From NCBI GenBank assembly GCA_025936755.1, contig JAICSS010000006.1, forward strand, positions 54,205 through 118,204: a stretch of 64,000 bases of DNA, read 5' to 3'. The notes under the pieces were generated by a model that did no database searches, was not told the origin of the DNA, and worked only from the letters and a program-made list of their open reading frames with translations. Below, one piece after another: positions 44,347 to 52,915 of the stretch (position 1 is its first letter; each line of letters starts with the position of its first letter). Made by a program: the position numbers and the translations under genes. Source of the DNA: Solirubrobacterales bacterium. GTDB lineage: Bacteria; Actinomycetota; Thermoleophilia; Solirubrobacterales; 70-9.

Positions 44347-45236
44347 GCGCCCAGCTCGGCGAAGCCGATGCCGGCGGGGGCTTTGACGCGGTCCGGGTGA
44401 AAGAGGTGGGCGAGGAGCTCGACGCCGTCGACGAGCCTGGGGCCGGGGCGGGAGAAGGTGGAGGCGGCGTCGACTGCGAAGAGCCGATCCGCGCCGAGGA
44501 CGTCCAGGCGCTCCCTGTGCTCGAGCGCCTGCGCCTTCGAGTCCTCCAGGTACCAGCCGCAGGGCATCGAGACGACGACGTCGGGCTCGAGTCCCTGCAG
44601 CTGCTCCCACTCGACCTGGGGTGACTTCTGACCGGCTCGGCCGGCCACGTCCTCGCCGCCGGCGAGCTCGATCATCTCCGGCACCCAGTGGCCGCCGAGG
44701 AAGGGTGGGTCGAGCCACTCGAGGGCGAGGACCCGGGGGCGGGGCGCTCCGGCGACCGCTAGCCGCACCGCCTCCAGCCGCGCTTCCAGCTCGGCCCGAA
44801 CCGCGGCCGCTCGCTCGGCGATCCCCGCCGCCTCGCCGAGCCGGGTCACGTCCTCCAGCACCTCGCCGAGCGTGCTCGGGTCCTGCTGCAGCACCCGCGG
44901 CTGCCCTGGAAGCCGCACCGCCACCTTGACCACGTCCGTGTAGGAGACGGCGCAGACCTCGCAGACCGCCTGGGTGACGATCAGGTCCGGCTCGAGCCCG
45001 GCCAGGCGCTCCTCGTCGAGCGTGTAGAGGGCGCGGCCTTCGCCGACCACCTCCTTCACCGCGGCGTCGATCCCGCCGGCGTCGAGGCCGGCGGGAAGAA
45101 CCGTTGCGGTCAGCTGCGGCAGCGACGCGGCCGCGGGCGGGTAGTCGCACTCGTGGGTGACGCCGACGACGTTCCCCCCGAGGCCGATCGCGAAGAGCAT
45201 CTCGGTCGCGGAGGGGACGAGGCTGGCGATTCTCAT
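44328..45236 (-). CDS. Cobalamin-binding (BtuF/helical-backbone) protein without signal peptide
   Basis: 302 residues with the class III periplasmic-binding fold of BtuF: MRIASLVPSATEMLFAIG at the start, GVTHECDYP, LEPDLIVTQAVCEVCAVSY, a long backbone helix (about 125-160) and GHWVPEMIELAGG. Unlike true BtuF it lacks a signal or lipoprotein sequence, and no btuCD genes are adjacent, so it is probably cytosolic. GATAGT six bases before the ATG suggests a leaderless mRNA. The QAVCEVCAVSY cysteines are typical of the cytoplasmic subgroup. A role in cobalamin handling is inferred from family only. Confidence 0.85.
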   Translation of the reverse strand: MRIASLVPSATEMLFAIGLGGNVVGVTHECDYPPAAASLPQLTATVLPAGLDAGGIDAAVKEVVGEGRALYTLDEERLAGLEPDLIVTQAVCEVCAVSYTDVVKVAVRLPGQPRVLQQDPSTLGEVLEDVTRLGEAAGIAERAAAVRAELEARLEAVRLAVAGAPRPRVLALEWLDPPFLGGHWVPEMIELAGGEDVAGRAGQKSPQVEWEQLQGLEPDVVVSMPCGWYLEDSKAQALEHRERLDVLGADRLFAVDAASTFSRPGPRLVDGVELLAHLFHPDRVKAPAGIGFAELGAQSSRS

Positions 45237-45326
45237 GCGGCGACTATCCCACCGGAAGAAGCTCAGTCTTTCTTATAGTAAGTTTTAAGTAGGGATTTCG
45301 GGAGCGAAAGAAAGCGGGAGGTTGCG

Positions 45327-46235
45327 ATGAAAAGCATGCTGTTGGTGCTGACGGCGGTGGTTGCGGGGGCCATGGGATTGCAGGCGAGCGTCGCGCAGGC
45401 CGACCTGCCGGTGATCTGGGACGGCGTCTACGGCTACGCCCACACCAGCCCCAGCGCGAGCCCGCCCGGCGCCAACGACTGGACCTGCAAACCGACGGCG
45501 GCGCACCCGCGCCCGGTCGTCCTCGTCCACGGCACCTTCGCCGACATGTCGAACAGCTGGCAGGCGATCTCGCCGCTGCTGAAGAACAACGGCTACTGCG
45601 TCTTCGCCCTCAACTACGGCTCCTACGCGGGAAGCGGCGCGATCGGCGTCTACGGCACCGGTGAGATCCGCAACTCGGCGGCCGAACTCGACGCCTTCGT
45701 CGACAAAGTCCGGGCCGCGACCGGCGCCGCCGAAGTCGACCTGGTCGGCCACTCGCAGGGCGGGATGATGCCGCGCTACTACCTCGAGTTCCTCGGCGGG
45801 GCGGAAGAGGTCCACACCCTGATCGGGCTCTCGCCCTCCAACCACGGCACCACCGTCGACGGGATCGGCCTCCTCGCCCGCTTCTTCCCCGGCGGCGAAC
45901 AATTCACCGGCGCCCTCTGCCCGGCCTGCGAGGAGCAGATCGTCGGCTCGGCCTTCCTCAACGAACTGAACAGCGGCGGCGACACCGTGCCGGGGGTCGA
46001 ATACACCGTGATCCAGACCCGCTACGACCAGGTCGTCACGCCCTACGCCTCGGCCTTCCTCTCAGGGCCGAACGTGAAGAACATCCTCCTGCAGAACCAG
46101 TGCGTGCTCGACCTCGGCGACCACCTCTCGATGCCCTACGACCACATCGCCGGCGCCGACGTGCTCACCGCGCTCGACCCGCTGCACCCGCGCGGGTTCC
46201 TCTGCACTCCGATCGCGCCGACGGCGGGCGGCTGA
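45327..46235 (+). CDS. Secreted triacylglycerol lipase/esterase (alpha/beta hydrolase)
   Basis: 302 residues. A signal peptide (about 1-25, ending ASVAQA-DL) precedes an alpha/beta hydrolase domain with the oxyanion strip VVLVHGTFADMSNSW (near 68) and nucleophile elbow LVGHSQGGMMPRYY (near 141). An acid and His are available in YDQVVTPY and DHLSMPYDHI. Cysteine pairs (for example CPACEEQ) fit extracellular disulfides. It is related to streptomycete class 2 lipases. Upstream, TATAGT (about 45274) and a GGGAGG ribosome site are visible. A strong hairpin begins one base after the stop. Confidence 0.9.
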   Translation: MKSMLLVLTAVVAGAMGLQASVAQADLPVIWDGVYGYAHTSPSASPPGANDWTCKPTAAHPRPVVLVHGTFADMSNSWQAISPLLKNNGYCVFALNYGSYAGSGAIGVYGTGEIRNSAAELDAFVDKVRAATGAAEVDLVGHSQGGMMPRYYLEFLGGAEEVHTLIGLSPSNHGTTVDGIGLLARFFPGGEQFTGALCPACEEQIVGSAFLNELNSGGDTVPGVEYTVIQTRYDQVVTPYASAFLSGPNVKNILLQNQCVLDLGDHLSMPYDHIAGADVLTALDPLHPRGFLCTPIAPTAGG

Positions 46236-46265
46236 GGGAACGGCTCAGTGAACTGAGCCGTTCCC
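46236..46265. terminator. Bidirectional hairpin terminator between lipase and desaturase genes
   Basis: GGGAACGGCTCAG (46236-46248) pairs perfectly with CTGAGCCGTTCCC (46253-46265) around a TGAA loop. It begins directly after the lipase stop and contains the desaturase stop codon, so it also encodes that protein's last residues. No T-run follows on either side. Confidence 0.75.
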
Positions 46266-47546
46266 GTTCCCGTTGCTCTCCCCGCGGTATGGCCCCGGCT
46301 TCGGCCGCGGCCGGCCGCCGGGGAAGGCGAGGCGGAGGATCGTCCGCTGCACCATTCCCAGCTGCTGGCTGAAGGGGCCGGTGTTGTAAGGGAGGCCGTA
46401 GCGCTCGCAGACCTCTTTCACCTGCGGGGCGATCTCGGCGTAGCGGCTGCTCGGCATGTCCGGGAAGAGATGGTGCTCGACCTGGTAGCTGAGGTTGCCG
46501 CTGGCGACGTGGAAGAGCGGGCTCCCCTCGATGTTGGCCGAGCCGGTGAGCTGGCGGATGTACCAGCCGCCGCGGCTCTCGTTCTCGACCTCCTCCTGGG
46601 AGAAGGTGTAGGTCTGGTCGGGGAAGTGGCCGCAGAAGATGATCGCGTAGGCCCAGACGTTGCGGACGATGTTCGCCGTGGCATCGGCCTTGGCGGTGGC
46701 GCGGAAGGTCTTGCTGCCGCTGTCCAGCGCGGCTTCGGCCACCGGCGCCCAGCGGCCGCGCCGCCTGCGCTTCACCCGTCCGAGGATGCCGCGGGGCTGC
46801 TTGCGCTGCCGCCGCGTCTCGACCACGACGTCGACGGCGGTTGCGGCCAGGGCGCTGACCAGCGGCCAGGCGATGTAGTCCTTGACCACCTGGGCCCTGG
46901 CCTTGCCGGCGATCCCCTTCAGCTCGCGCTTCACCTGGTGCATCGGCTTGTGGCCCTTGCGGATCGCCTCGAAGTCGAGGTCGTGCAGCGCCACGCCCCA
47001 CTCGAACAGCGCCGCCAGGATCAGGTTGTAGACCGGCTGCGCGAGGTAGACCGGGTGCCACTTCTGCGCCGGGTCGATCCGCATGATCTCGTAGCCGAGG
47101 TCCTTGTCCTTGCCGCGGATGTTGGTGTAGGTGTGGTGGACGAAGTTGTGGGAGTGCTTCCAGGCTTCGGCGGTCGAGGCGGTGTCCCAGTCCCAGGTCG
47201 AGGAATGGATCCGCGGGTCGTTCATCCAGTCCCACTGGCCGTGCATGACGTTGTGGCCGATCTCCATGTTCTCGAGGATCTTCGCCGCCGAGAGCGAGGC
47301 GGTCCCGGCCCACCAGCCGGTCCGGTTGCGCGAGGCGAGCAGCAGGATCCGCCCGAGCACGGCGAGGCGGCGCTGCATCTCGATCATGCTCTCGATGTAG
47401 CGGCGGTCGCGATCGCCGAGCTCGGCCATCACCCGGTCGCGGATCGCGTCGAACTCGCGTCCGAGCTGGTCCAGCTGCTCCTCGGAGAGGTGCGCGAGCG
47501 GGCTCTCGACATGGGTGTCGACGGGGGGCGTTGCAGTCGTGGTCAT
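46245..47546 (-). CDS. Membrane fatty acid desaturase (DesA3-type)
   Basis: 433 residues from ATG 47546 (MTTTATPPVDT), chosen because GAGGAA lies nine bases upstream; the alternative ATG 47588 overlaps the reductase. Histidine boxes of the di-iron desaturases: GHNVMHGQW, KHSHNFVHHTYTN and YQVEHHLFP, plus FCGHFPDQ. It should introduce a double bond into acyl chains at the membrane, using electrons from the reductase encoded just upstream, like mycobacterial DesA3 with Rv3230c. The C-terminus (GESNGNGNGSVH) is low complexity and overlaps the terminator hairpin. Confidence 0.93.
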   Translation of the reverse strand: MTTTATPPVDTHVESPLAHLSEEQLDQLGREFDAIRDRVMAELGDRDRRYIESMIEMQRRLAVLGRILLLASRNRTGWWAGTASLSAAKILENMEIGHNVMHGQWDWMNDPRIHSSTWDWDTASTAEAWKHSHNFVHHTYTNIRGKDKDLGYEIMRIDPAQKWHPVYLAQPVYNLILAALFEWGVALHDLDFEAIRKGHKPMHQVKRELKGIAGKARAQVVKDYIAWPLVSALAATAVDVVVETRRQRKQPRGILGRVKRRRRGRWAPVAEAALDSGSKTFRATAKADATANIVRNVWAYAIIFCGHFPDQTYTFSQEEVENESRGGWYIRQLTGSANIEGSPLFHVASGNLSYQVEHHLFPDMPSSRYAEIAPQVKEVCERYGLPYNTGPFSQQLGMVQRTILRLAFPGGRPRPKPGPYRGESNGNGNGSVH

Positions 47547-47565
47547 CTCTTTCGGTTCCTCTTTC

Positions 47566-48663
47566 TCATAGTGCGATTTCGACGTCACCTTCGGGTGCGT
47601 TGACGCAGGTGCGCACCATTTCGTCCTCCTGGCCGGAGACCTCGCCGGTGCGGAGGTCCCTGACCTCGCCCGAGCAAAGGCGGCCGATGCAGGTGTGGCA
47701 GATTCCCATCCGGCAGCCGAAGGGCAGCTCCGCTCCCGCCTCCTCGCCGGCGACCAGGATCGGCGTGCCGCCGTCGCAGGTCGTCTCGACGCCGCTCTTG
47801 GTGAAGCGGATCGTCCCGCCCTCGCCGGCGACGGCGCCGCCGCCGATCACCGGCTGGAAGCGCTCCATCTCCAGCAGCTCGGGGTCGCCCTCCTCGTCCC
47901 AGTGCCGGACGAGGTCGTCGAGCATCTCACCGGGGCCGGAGGCATAGGTATGCCGTTGCCGCCAGTCGGGGCAGATCTCGTCGAGATGGGCGGGCATGAC
48001 GCGGCCGGCCTCGCTGGTGATCCGCAGGTGCGGCCGGTAGCCGGGGCGGCGCTCGTCGATCTCGCGCAGCTGCTCGCCGAAGATGACGCCGTCCGCCGTC
48101 CGCGCCGAGTGGACGTGGACGACGTCATCGACGCTATCGGTGCGGTCGAGGCTGCGCAGCATGCTCATGATCGGGGTGATGCCGCTGCCGGCGCTGATGA
48201 AGAGCAGGCGCTCGGGCGGGGGGTCGGGGAGGACGAAGGTGCCTTCGACGCCGCCGAGGCGGACGATGTCCCCCGGCCGCGCCCGGTGCACGAGGTACGG
48301 GGAGACCTTGCCGGCGTCGACCAGCTTCGGGGTGATCCCGATCAGGCCGTCGGGCCGCTCGGGCTCGGTGGTCAGCGAATAGGCCCGCCAGTGGTGGACC
48401 CCGTTGACGATGACGCCGATCCGCAGGTACTGGCCCGGGCGGTGCCCCATCCATTCGTAGCCGGGGCGGATGAGGACGGTGACGGCGTCGGCGGTCTCGG
48501 TCTCGATCCGCTCGATCCGGCCGCGCAGCTCCTGCGTCGACCAGAGCGGGTTGATCAGTTCGAGGTAGTCGTCGGGCAGCAGCGGCGTGAACAGCGAGCG
48601 CACGGCATGGAGCGCACGCTGGCGCGCTTTCGGGACATTGGGTACCGCGCCTCGCTCTGCCAT
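47566..48663 (-). CDS. Ferredoxin-NAD(P)H oxidoreductase, electron donor to the desaturase
   Basis: 365 residues. The FAD domain has RPGQYLRIGV and WRAYSLTTEP (about 85-110). The NAD(P) domain has LLFISAGSGITPIMSMLRSL (near 157). A plant-type 2Fe-2S domain closes the protein with CRMGICHTCIGRLCSG (near 320). The domain order matches Rv3230c, which serves stearoyl desaturase. It lies 19 bases upstream of the desaturase start. TAGCAT six bases before the ATG and a palindromic operator point to a leaderless, repressor-controlled transcript. Confidence 0.93.
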   Translation of the reverse strand: MAERGAVPNVPKARQRALHAVRSLFTPLLPDDYLELINPLWSTQELRGRIERIETETADAVTVLIRPGYEWMGHRPGQYLRIGVIVNGVHHWRAYSLTTEPERPDGLIGITPKLVDAGKVSPYLVHRARPGDIVRLGGVEGTFVLPDPPPERLLFISAGSGITPIMSMLRSLDRTDSVDDVVHVHSARTADGVIFGEQLREIDERRPGYRPHLRITSEAGRVMPAHLDEICPDWRQRHTYASGPGEMLDDLVRHWDEEGDPELLEMERFQPVIGGGAVAGEGGTIRFTKSGVETTCDGGTPILVAGEEAGAELPFGCRMGICHTCIGRLCSGEVRDLRTGEVSGQEDEMVRTCVNAPEGDVEIAL

Positions 48664-48669
48664 TGCTTG

Positions 48670-48675
48670 ATGCTA
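48670..48675 (-). promoter_or_regulatory. -10 element of the reductase-desaturase operon
   Basis: TAGCAT on the reverse strand with 6 bases to ATG 48663. It touches the palindromic operator at 48674-48689. Confidence 0.45.
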
Positions 48676-48689
48676 CACCGATCGATGTA
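48674..48689. promoter_or_regulatory. Palindromic operator of the reductase-desaturase operon (TetR-like)
   Basis: TACACCGATCGATGTA is a 16-base palindrome with one mismatched pair, directly adjoining the -10 of the reductase gene. TetR-family repressors control desaturase/reductase pairs in Pseudomonas (DesT) and mycobacteria. No regulator gene is adjacent here. Confidence 0.5.
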
Positions 48690-48746
48690 ATGGTTTTGTG
48701 ACGATCCTCCGCACCGCCTCCGCACCTATACCCGCGACCCCCGGAA

Positions 48747-50285
48747 TCAGTCGATCAGCTTCACGTCGCTGATCTCGATCTGGTAGCGCCCCTCCTGGTC
48801 GCGGGCGGGGGAGGCGCGGTTGAACCAGAGCAGGAAGTACTTCGCGGGCGAGCCGAGGTGGAGCTCGATTTCCGCGCTGTCGGAGGCGTCGGTGACCTCG
48901 CCGACCGGTTCGCCCCATTCGGAGAGCTCTTCCGGCGGGCCGGAGGGGCTGGCGAAGACCTGGGCGTCCCAGCCGGGGGTCGGGGTCCTGACGATCATCT
49001 CGCTCGGCGTCGTCGTCGAGCGGGCGGTGACGTAGAGGCCGACGCCGGGGTTTTCGCCGCTCTTGGTGCCGGCGAAGGTGTCGGTGTCGTAGTGCTCGCT
49101 GCTCCAGGCGGTGGTGGTGGGATTGCCGTCGACGGCGAGGCTGACGGTCTCGGGGTTCTCCTGGCCGTCGCCCTCGGGGTCGTAGTCGGAGGCGCTGGAG
49201 AGGGCCACCGTGGAGCCCTTGCCCTTGAGGGCGCCGCCGCCGCCGGGGCCGTTGCCGCTGCCGATCAGCTGCAGCGCCAAGAGGATCGCGGCGGCGGCCA
49301 GCGCCAGCCCGCCGATCAGCAGCCAGGAGCGACGGCCGCCGCCCCCCGAGAGCTTGCGCTCGGCCGGCGGCACCGCTTCCAGCACGCTCGTCGCCTCGCC
49401 CGTGGTCGCCCCGGCCCGCGCCGCCTCGACTTCGAGCGCGGTGGCGAGGTCGTCGATCAGGTCGCCGACCTCCTGGTAGCGCCGGTCCGGGTCCTTTGCC
49501 GTGGCCCGCTCGACCACCATCGCCGCCGCCGCCGAGAGCTCCGGCCGGCGCTGCTGCACGTCGGGCAGCTCCTCGTTGACGTGTTTCATCGCCACCCCGA
49601 CCTGGCTGTCGGCGTGGAAGGGGACCTGCCCGACCATCATCTCGTAGAGGACGACGCCCAGCGAGTAGACGTCGGAGCGCTGGTCGACCGGGTGGCCCAT
49701 CGCCTGCTCCGGGGCGACGTAGTCGGTGGTGCCGAGGACCCGGCCGGTCGCGGTCATCCCGTCCTGCTCGAGCTGGCGGGAGATCCCGAAGTCGGTCAGC
49801 TTGGCGCGGCCCTCGGCGTCGATGAGGACGTTCTGCGGCTTGATGTCGCGGTGGACCATGTTGCGGTTGTGGGCGACGGTGAGGCCGCGGGCGATCTCGA
49901 TCGCGTAGGCGAGCGCCTCCTGGGGGTCGAGCGCGCCGACCCGGTTGATCCGCTGCTTCAGCGTCTCCCCCTCGACGTATTCGAAGACGATGTAGGGGTG
50001 GCCGCCGTCCTCGCCGGCGTCGATCACGGCGACGACGTTGGGGTGGGAGAGCTTCGCCACCGCCCGTGCCTCCTGGCGGAAGCGCTGCAGCTGGTCTTCC
50101 TGCTCGGACATCTCCCGGTGCATCACCTTCACCGCGACCTGCCGGTCGAGCGTCGTGTCCCGCGCCAGGTAGACCGTCGACATACCGCCGCTGCCGAGCT
50201 TCGCCTCCAGCTTGTAACGGCCGGAGAGCACGGTCCCGATCATCTGCGAGCTAGTGGAGGGGCGGTTGGGCACTTGCGCCGCCAA
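48747..50285 (-). CDS. Receptor Ser/Thr protein kinase with discoidin-like extracellular domain
   Basis: 512 residues from TTG 50285; ATG 50243 (MIGTVLSGRYKL) is an alternative start. The kinase domain (about 20-280) has GSGGMSTVYLARD, VAVKVMH, HRDIKPQNVLID, DFGISR and APEQAMG. One helix (about 328-345) leads to an external domain of about 160 residues that reads like an F5/8 type C (discoidin) module: SLAVDGNPTTTAWSSEHYD near its start and FLLWFNRAS...IEISDVKLID at the end. It has no PASTA repeats, so it probably senses a sugar or polymer other than muropeptides. It is upstream of, and separate from, the desaturase operon. Confidence 0.92.
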   Translation of the reverse strand: MAAQVPNRPSTSSQMIGTVLSGRYKLEAKLGSGGMSTVYLARDTTLDRQVAVKVMHREMSEQEDQLQRFRQEARAVAKLSHPNVVAVIDAGEDGGHPYIVFEYVEGETLKQRINRVGALDPQEALAYAIEIARGLTVAHNRNMVHRDIKPQNVLIDAEGRAKLTDFGISRQLEQDGMTATGRVLGTTDYVAPEQAMGHPVDQRSDVYSLGVVLYEMMVGQVPFHADSQVGVAMKHVNEELPDVQQRRPELSAAAAMVVERATAKDPDRRYQEVGDLIDDLATALEVEAARAGATTGEATSVLEAVPPAERKLSGGGGRRSWLLIGGLALAAAAILLALQLIGSGNGPGGGGALKGKGSTVALSSASDYDPEGDGQENPETVSLAVDGNPTTTAWSSEHYDTDTFAGTKSGENPGVGLYVTARSTTTPSEMIVRTPTPGWDAQVFASPSGPPEELSEWGEPVGEVTDASDSAEIELHLGSPAKYFLLWFNRASPARDQEGRYQIEISDVKLID

Positions 50286-50314
50286 CGTTACGACGCATCG
50301 CCCTCGCGGGCGGC

Positions 50315-51307
<993 letters not shown>

Positions 51308-51320
51308 CGCCCCCATCCTC

Positions 51321-52172
51321 TCATTCCGCTCCCCTGTTCCCTTTGGGCCCATCGCAACGAAAAGGAACAGGCGAACGCCGCCGCCTGAGCCGCCTGAGGA
51401 CGAGGGCCGCAAGGCCGATTCGGTAGGCCGCGTAGGGCCACAGCGCGCGGTCGCGCTCGACCAGGCGGATCAGGCGCTGGGAGGCGAGGGTGGAGGCGAA
51501 GGAGGCGGAGACGCCGACGGCGAGGGAGCGCCGCAGCTCCGGGGTGGTGCCGCGACGGAGGAGGCGGGTGCCCTTGAGCGCGGTGGCGCCGACGATGATC
51601 GGCAGGGCGATCGTGCGCGAGAGCAGGTTGGCCTGGTCGCGGGAGAAGCGGCGCCAGCGGGCGGCGGCGAGGGTGACGCCGTTGCGGGAGACCCCGGGGG
51701 CGAGCGCCGCCGCCTGGGCGACGCCGAGGGCGAGGCCGTCGGTCGCGGTGGCGTCGCCCTGGCCGCGGCGCTGGGGCCGCCGGTCGGCGACGAGCATCGC
51801 CGCCGCCCCGGCGAGGAGGCCGTAGGCGGTCGCCCGGGGGCCGCCGAGGTGGCGCTCGATCGGGCGCTCCAGGGTGTAGCCGACGATCGCCGCCGGCAGG
51901 AAGGAGAGGCCGAGCAGCAGCGCCCTGCGCCCGTCGAACTGGCGCAGCTCCTCGGCGATCGTCCGCCGCTGGCCGATCAGCAGCGCGATCGCCGCGCCGG
52001 TGTGCAGGGCGACCTCGAAGCTCTTGCGCAGCTCGGGGTCGATCTGCTCCCAGTCCCAGCCGGCGAGCCAGGGGACGAGGACGATGTGGGCCGAGCTGGA
52101 GACCGGCAGCAGCTCCGCCGGGCCCTGGACGAGGCCGAGCGCGACCGCGCGCGGGGCCGGGATCCCGCTCAA
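51321..52172 (-). CDS. uppP: Undecaprenyl-diphosphatase (UppP/BacA), divergent
   Basis: 283 residues from TTG 52172 (TTGA overlap with the dedA stop). BacA motifs are present but altered: GLVQGPAELLPVSSSAH (usually QGxTEFLPISSSGH) and APGVSRNGVTLAAA (usually PGxSRSGxT). About seven hydrophobic helices are visible. It should recycle undecaprenyl pyrophosphate to the lipid carrier for wall and capsule synthesis. The last ~14 codons (RRRRSPVPFRCDGPKGNRGAE) come from palindrome B3 and look like a read-through tail rather than native sequence. Confidence 0.85.
   Translation of the reverse strand: MSGIPAPRAVALGLVQGPAELLPVSSSAHIVLVPWLAGWDWEQIDPELRKSFEVALHTGAAIALLIGQRRTIAEELRQFDGRRALLLGLSFLPAAIVGYTLERPIERHLGGPRATAYGLLAGAAAMLVADRRPQRRGQGDATATDGLALGVAQAAALAPGVSRNGVTLAAARWRRFSRDQANLLSRTIALPIIVGATALKGTRLLRRGTTPELRRSLAVGVSASFASTLASQRLIRLVERDRALWPYAAYRIGLAALVLRRLRRRRSPVPFRCDGPKGNRGAE
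51334..51370 (-). repeat. Palindromic element, type B copy 3, in the uppP tail and purM leader
   Basis: CTGTTCC (51334-51340) pairs with GGAACAG (51364-51370). The right flank read in reverse, GGCGTTCGCCTGTTCCTTTT, matches copy 2 almost completely, so this copy is inverted relative to copies 1 and 2. Confidence 0.65.
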
Positions 52173-52864
52173 GCGCCTCTGCTGCCGGCCGGCTCCGGGT
52201 CGCGACGGGCCTCTGGCTCGCCGCCGCCGGGACCGCCTCCGCGCCGCCGCTTGACCAGCAGGTAGGCGATGCCGACGAGGATCGCCGCCACGACCAGGTA
52301 GTCGAGGTAGCCGAGCTTGTGGCGCCAGTCTTCCCAGTTGTCGCCGACCTTTTCGCCGACGATCGCCAGCATCAGCACCCAGGGGATCGAGCCGAGCAGG
52401 GTGTAGACGGTGAAGCGCCAGAACGGCATCTTCGCCACCCCGGCCGGCAGCGAGATGAAGGTGCGGATGATCGGCAGCATCCGCGAGAAGAAGACGGTGG
52501 CGTTGCCGTAGCGGGCGAACCAGTCGTCGGCCCATCTCAGGTGCCTGGGGCTGATGTGGATCAGCTTGTTCCGTTCCAGCAGGTCGATGCGGCCGTAGTA
52601 GCCGACCGCGTAGGCGATCCAGGAGCCGACGAGGTTGCCGAGCACGCCGGCGACGACGATCCCGGCCAGCGACAGTTCGCCTTTGGAGACGCTGAAGCCG
52701 GCGAAGAGCATGATCGCCTCGCTCGGGATCGGGATGCAGGCCGACTCCAGCACCATCAGCAGGAAGACGGCGGCCTCCCCGGCGGAGCCGATGAAGTTGG
52801 TGGCGACTTCGATTATCGGTTCGAGCACCTTGTCGGTGACCGACGCGAGCAGAAGGGGACCCAT
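52169..52864 (-). CDS. DedA-family membrane protein
   Basis: 231 residues from ATG 52864. SNARE-associated/DedA motifs: ESACIPIPSEAIMLFAG (near 46) and FFSRMLPIIRTFISLPAG (near 120), with the conserved Glu and Arg residues. About five hydrophobic segments and a Gly/Arg-rich tail are present. Some DedA proteins flip or recycle polyprenyl phosphate carriers; coupling to uppP supports a similar role here. TACGAT nine bases before the ATG suggests leaderless transcription from a 51-base region shared with the divergent capsule gene. Confidence 0.92.
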   Translation of the reverse strand: MGPLLLASVTDKVLEPIIEVATNFIGSAGEAAVFLLMVLESACIPIPSEAIMLFAGFSVSKGELSLAGIVVAGVLGNLVGSWIAYAVGYYGRIDLLERNKLIHISPRHLRWADDWFARYGNATVFFSRMLPIIRTFISLPAGVAKMPFWRFTVYTLLGSIPWVLMLAIVGEKVGDNWEDWRHKLGYLDYLVVAAILVGIAYLLVKRRRGGGPGGGEPEARRDPEPAGSRGA

Positions 52865-52900
52865 TCGCGCCACATCGTATGGATTCACCTCAAGGCACCG

Positions 52901-52906
52901 TAAACT
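52901..52906 (+). promoter_or_regulatory. -10 element of the polysaccharide locus
   Basis: TAAACT, nine bases before ATG 52916. The opposite strand carries TACGAT (52874-52879) nine bases before dedA, so the 51-base gap is a compact divergent promoter. Confidence 0.4.
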
Positions 52907-52915
52907 GGGAGCCCG

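Noticed and set aside
45255..45326. AT-richer lipase upstream region as a riboswitch or insertion remnant
   Set aside because: Only a 7-base CTTTCTT/AAGAAAG pairing and a TATAGT hexamer are visible; an ordinary promoter explains it.
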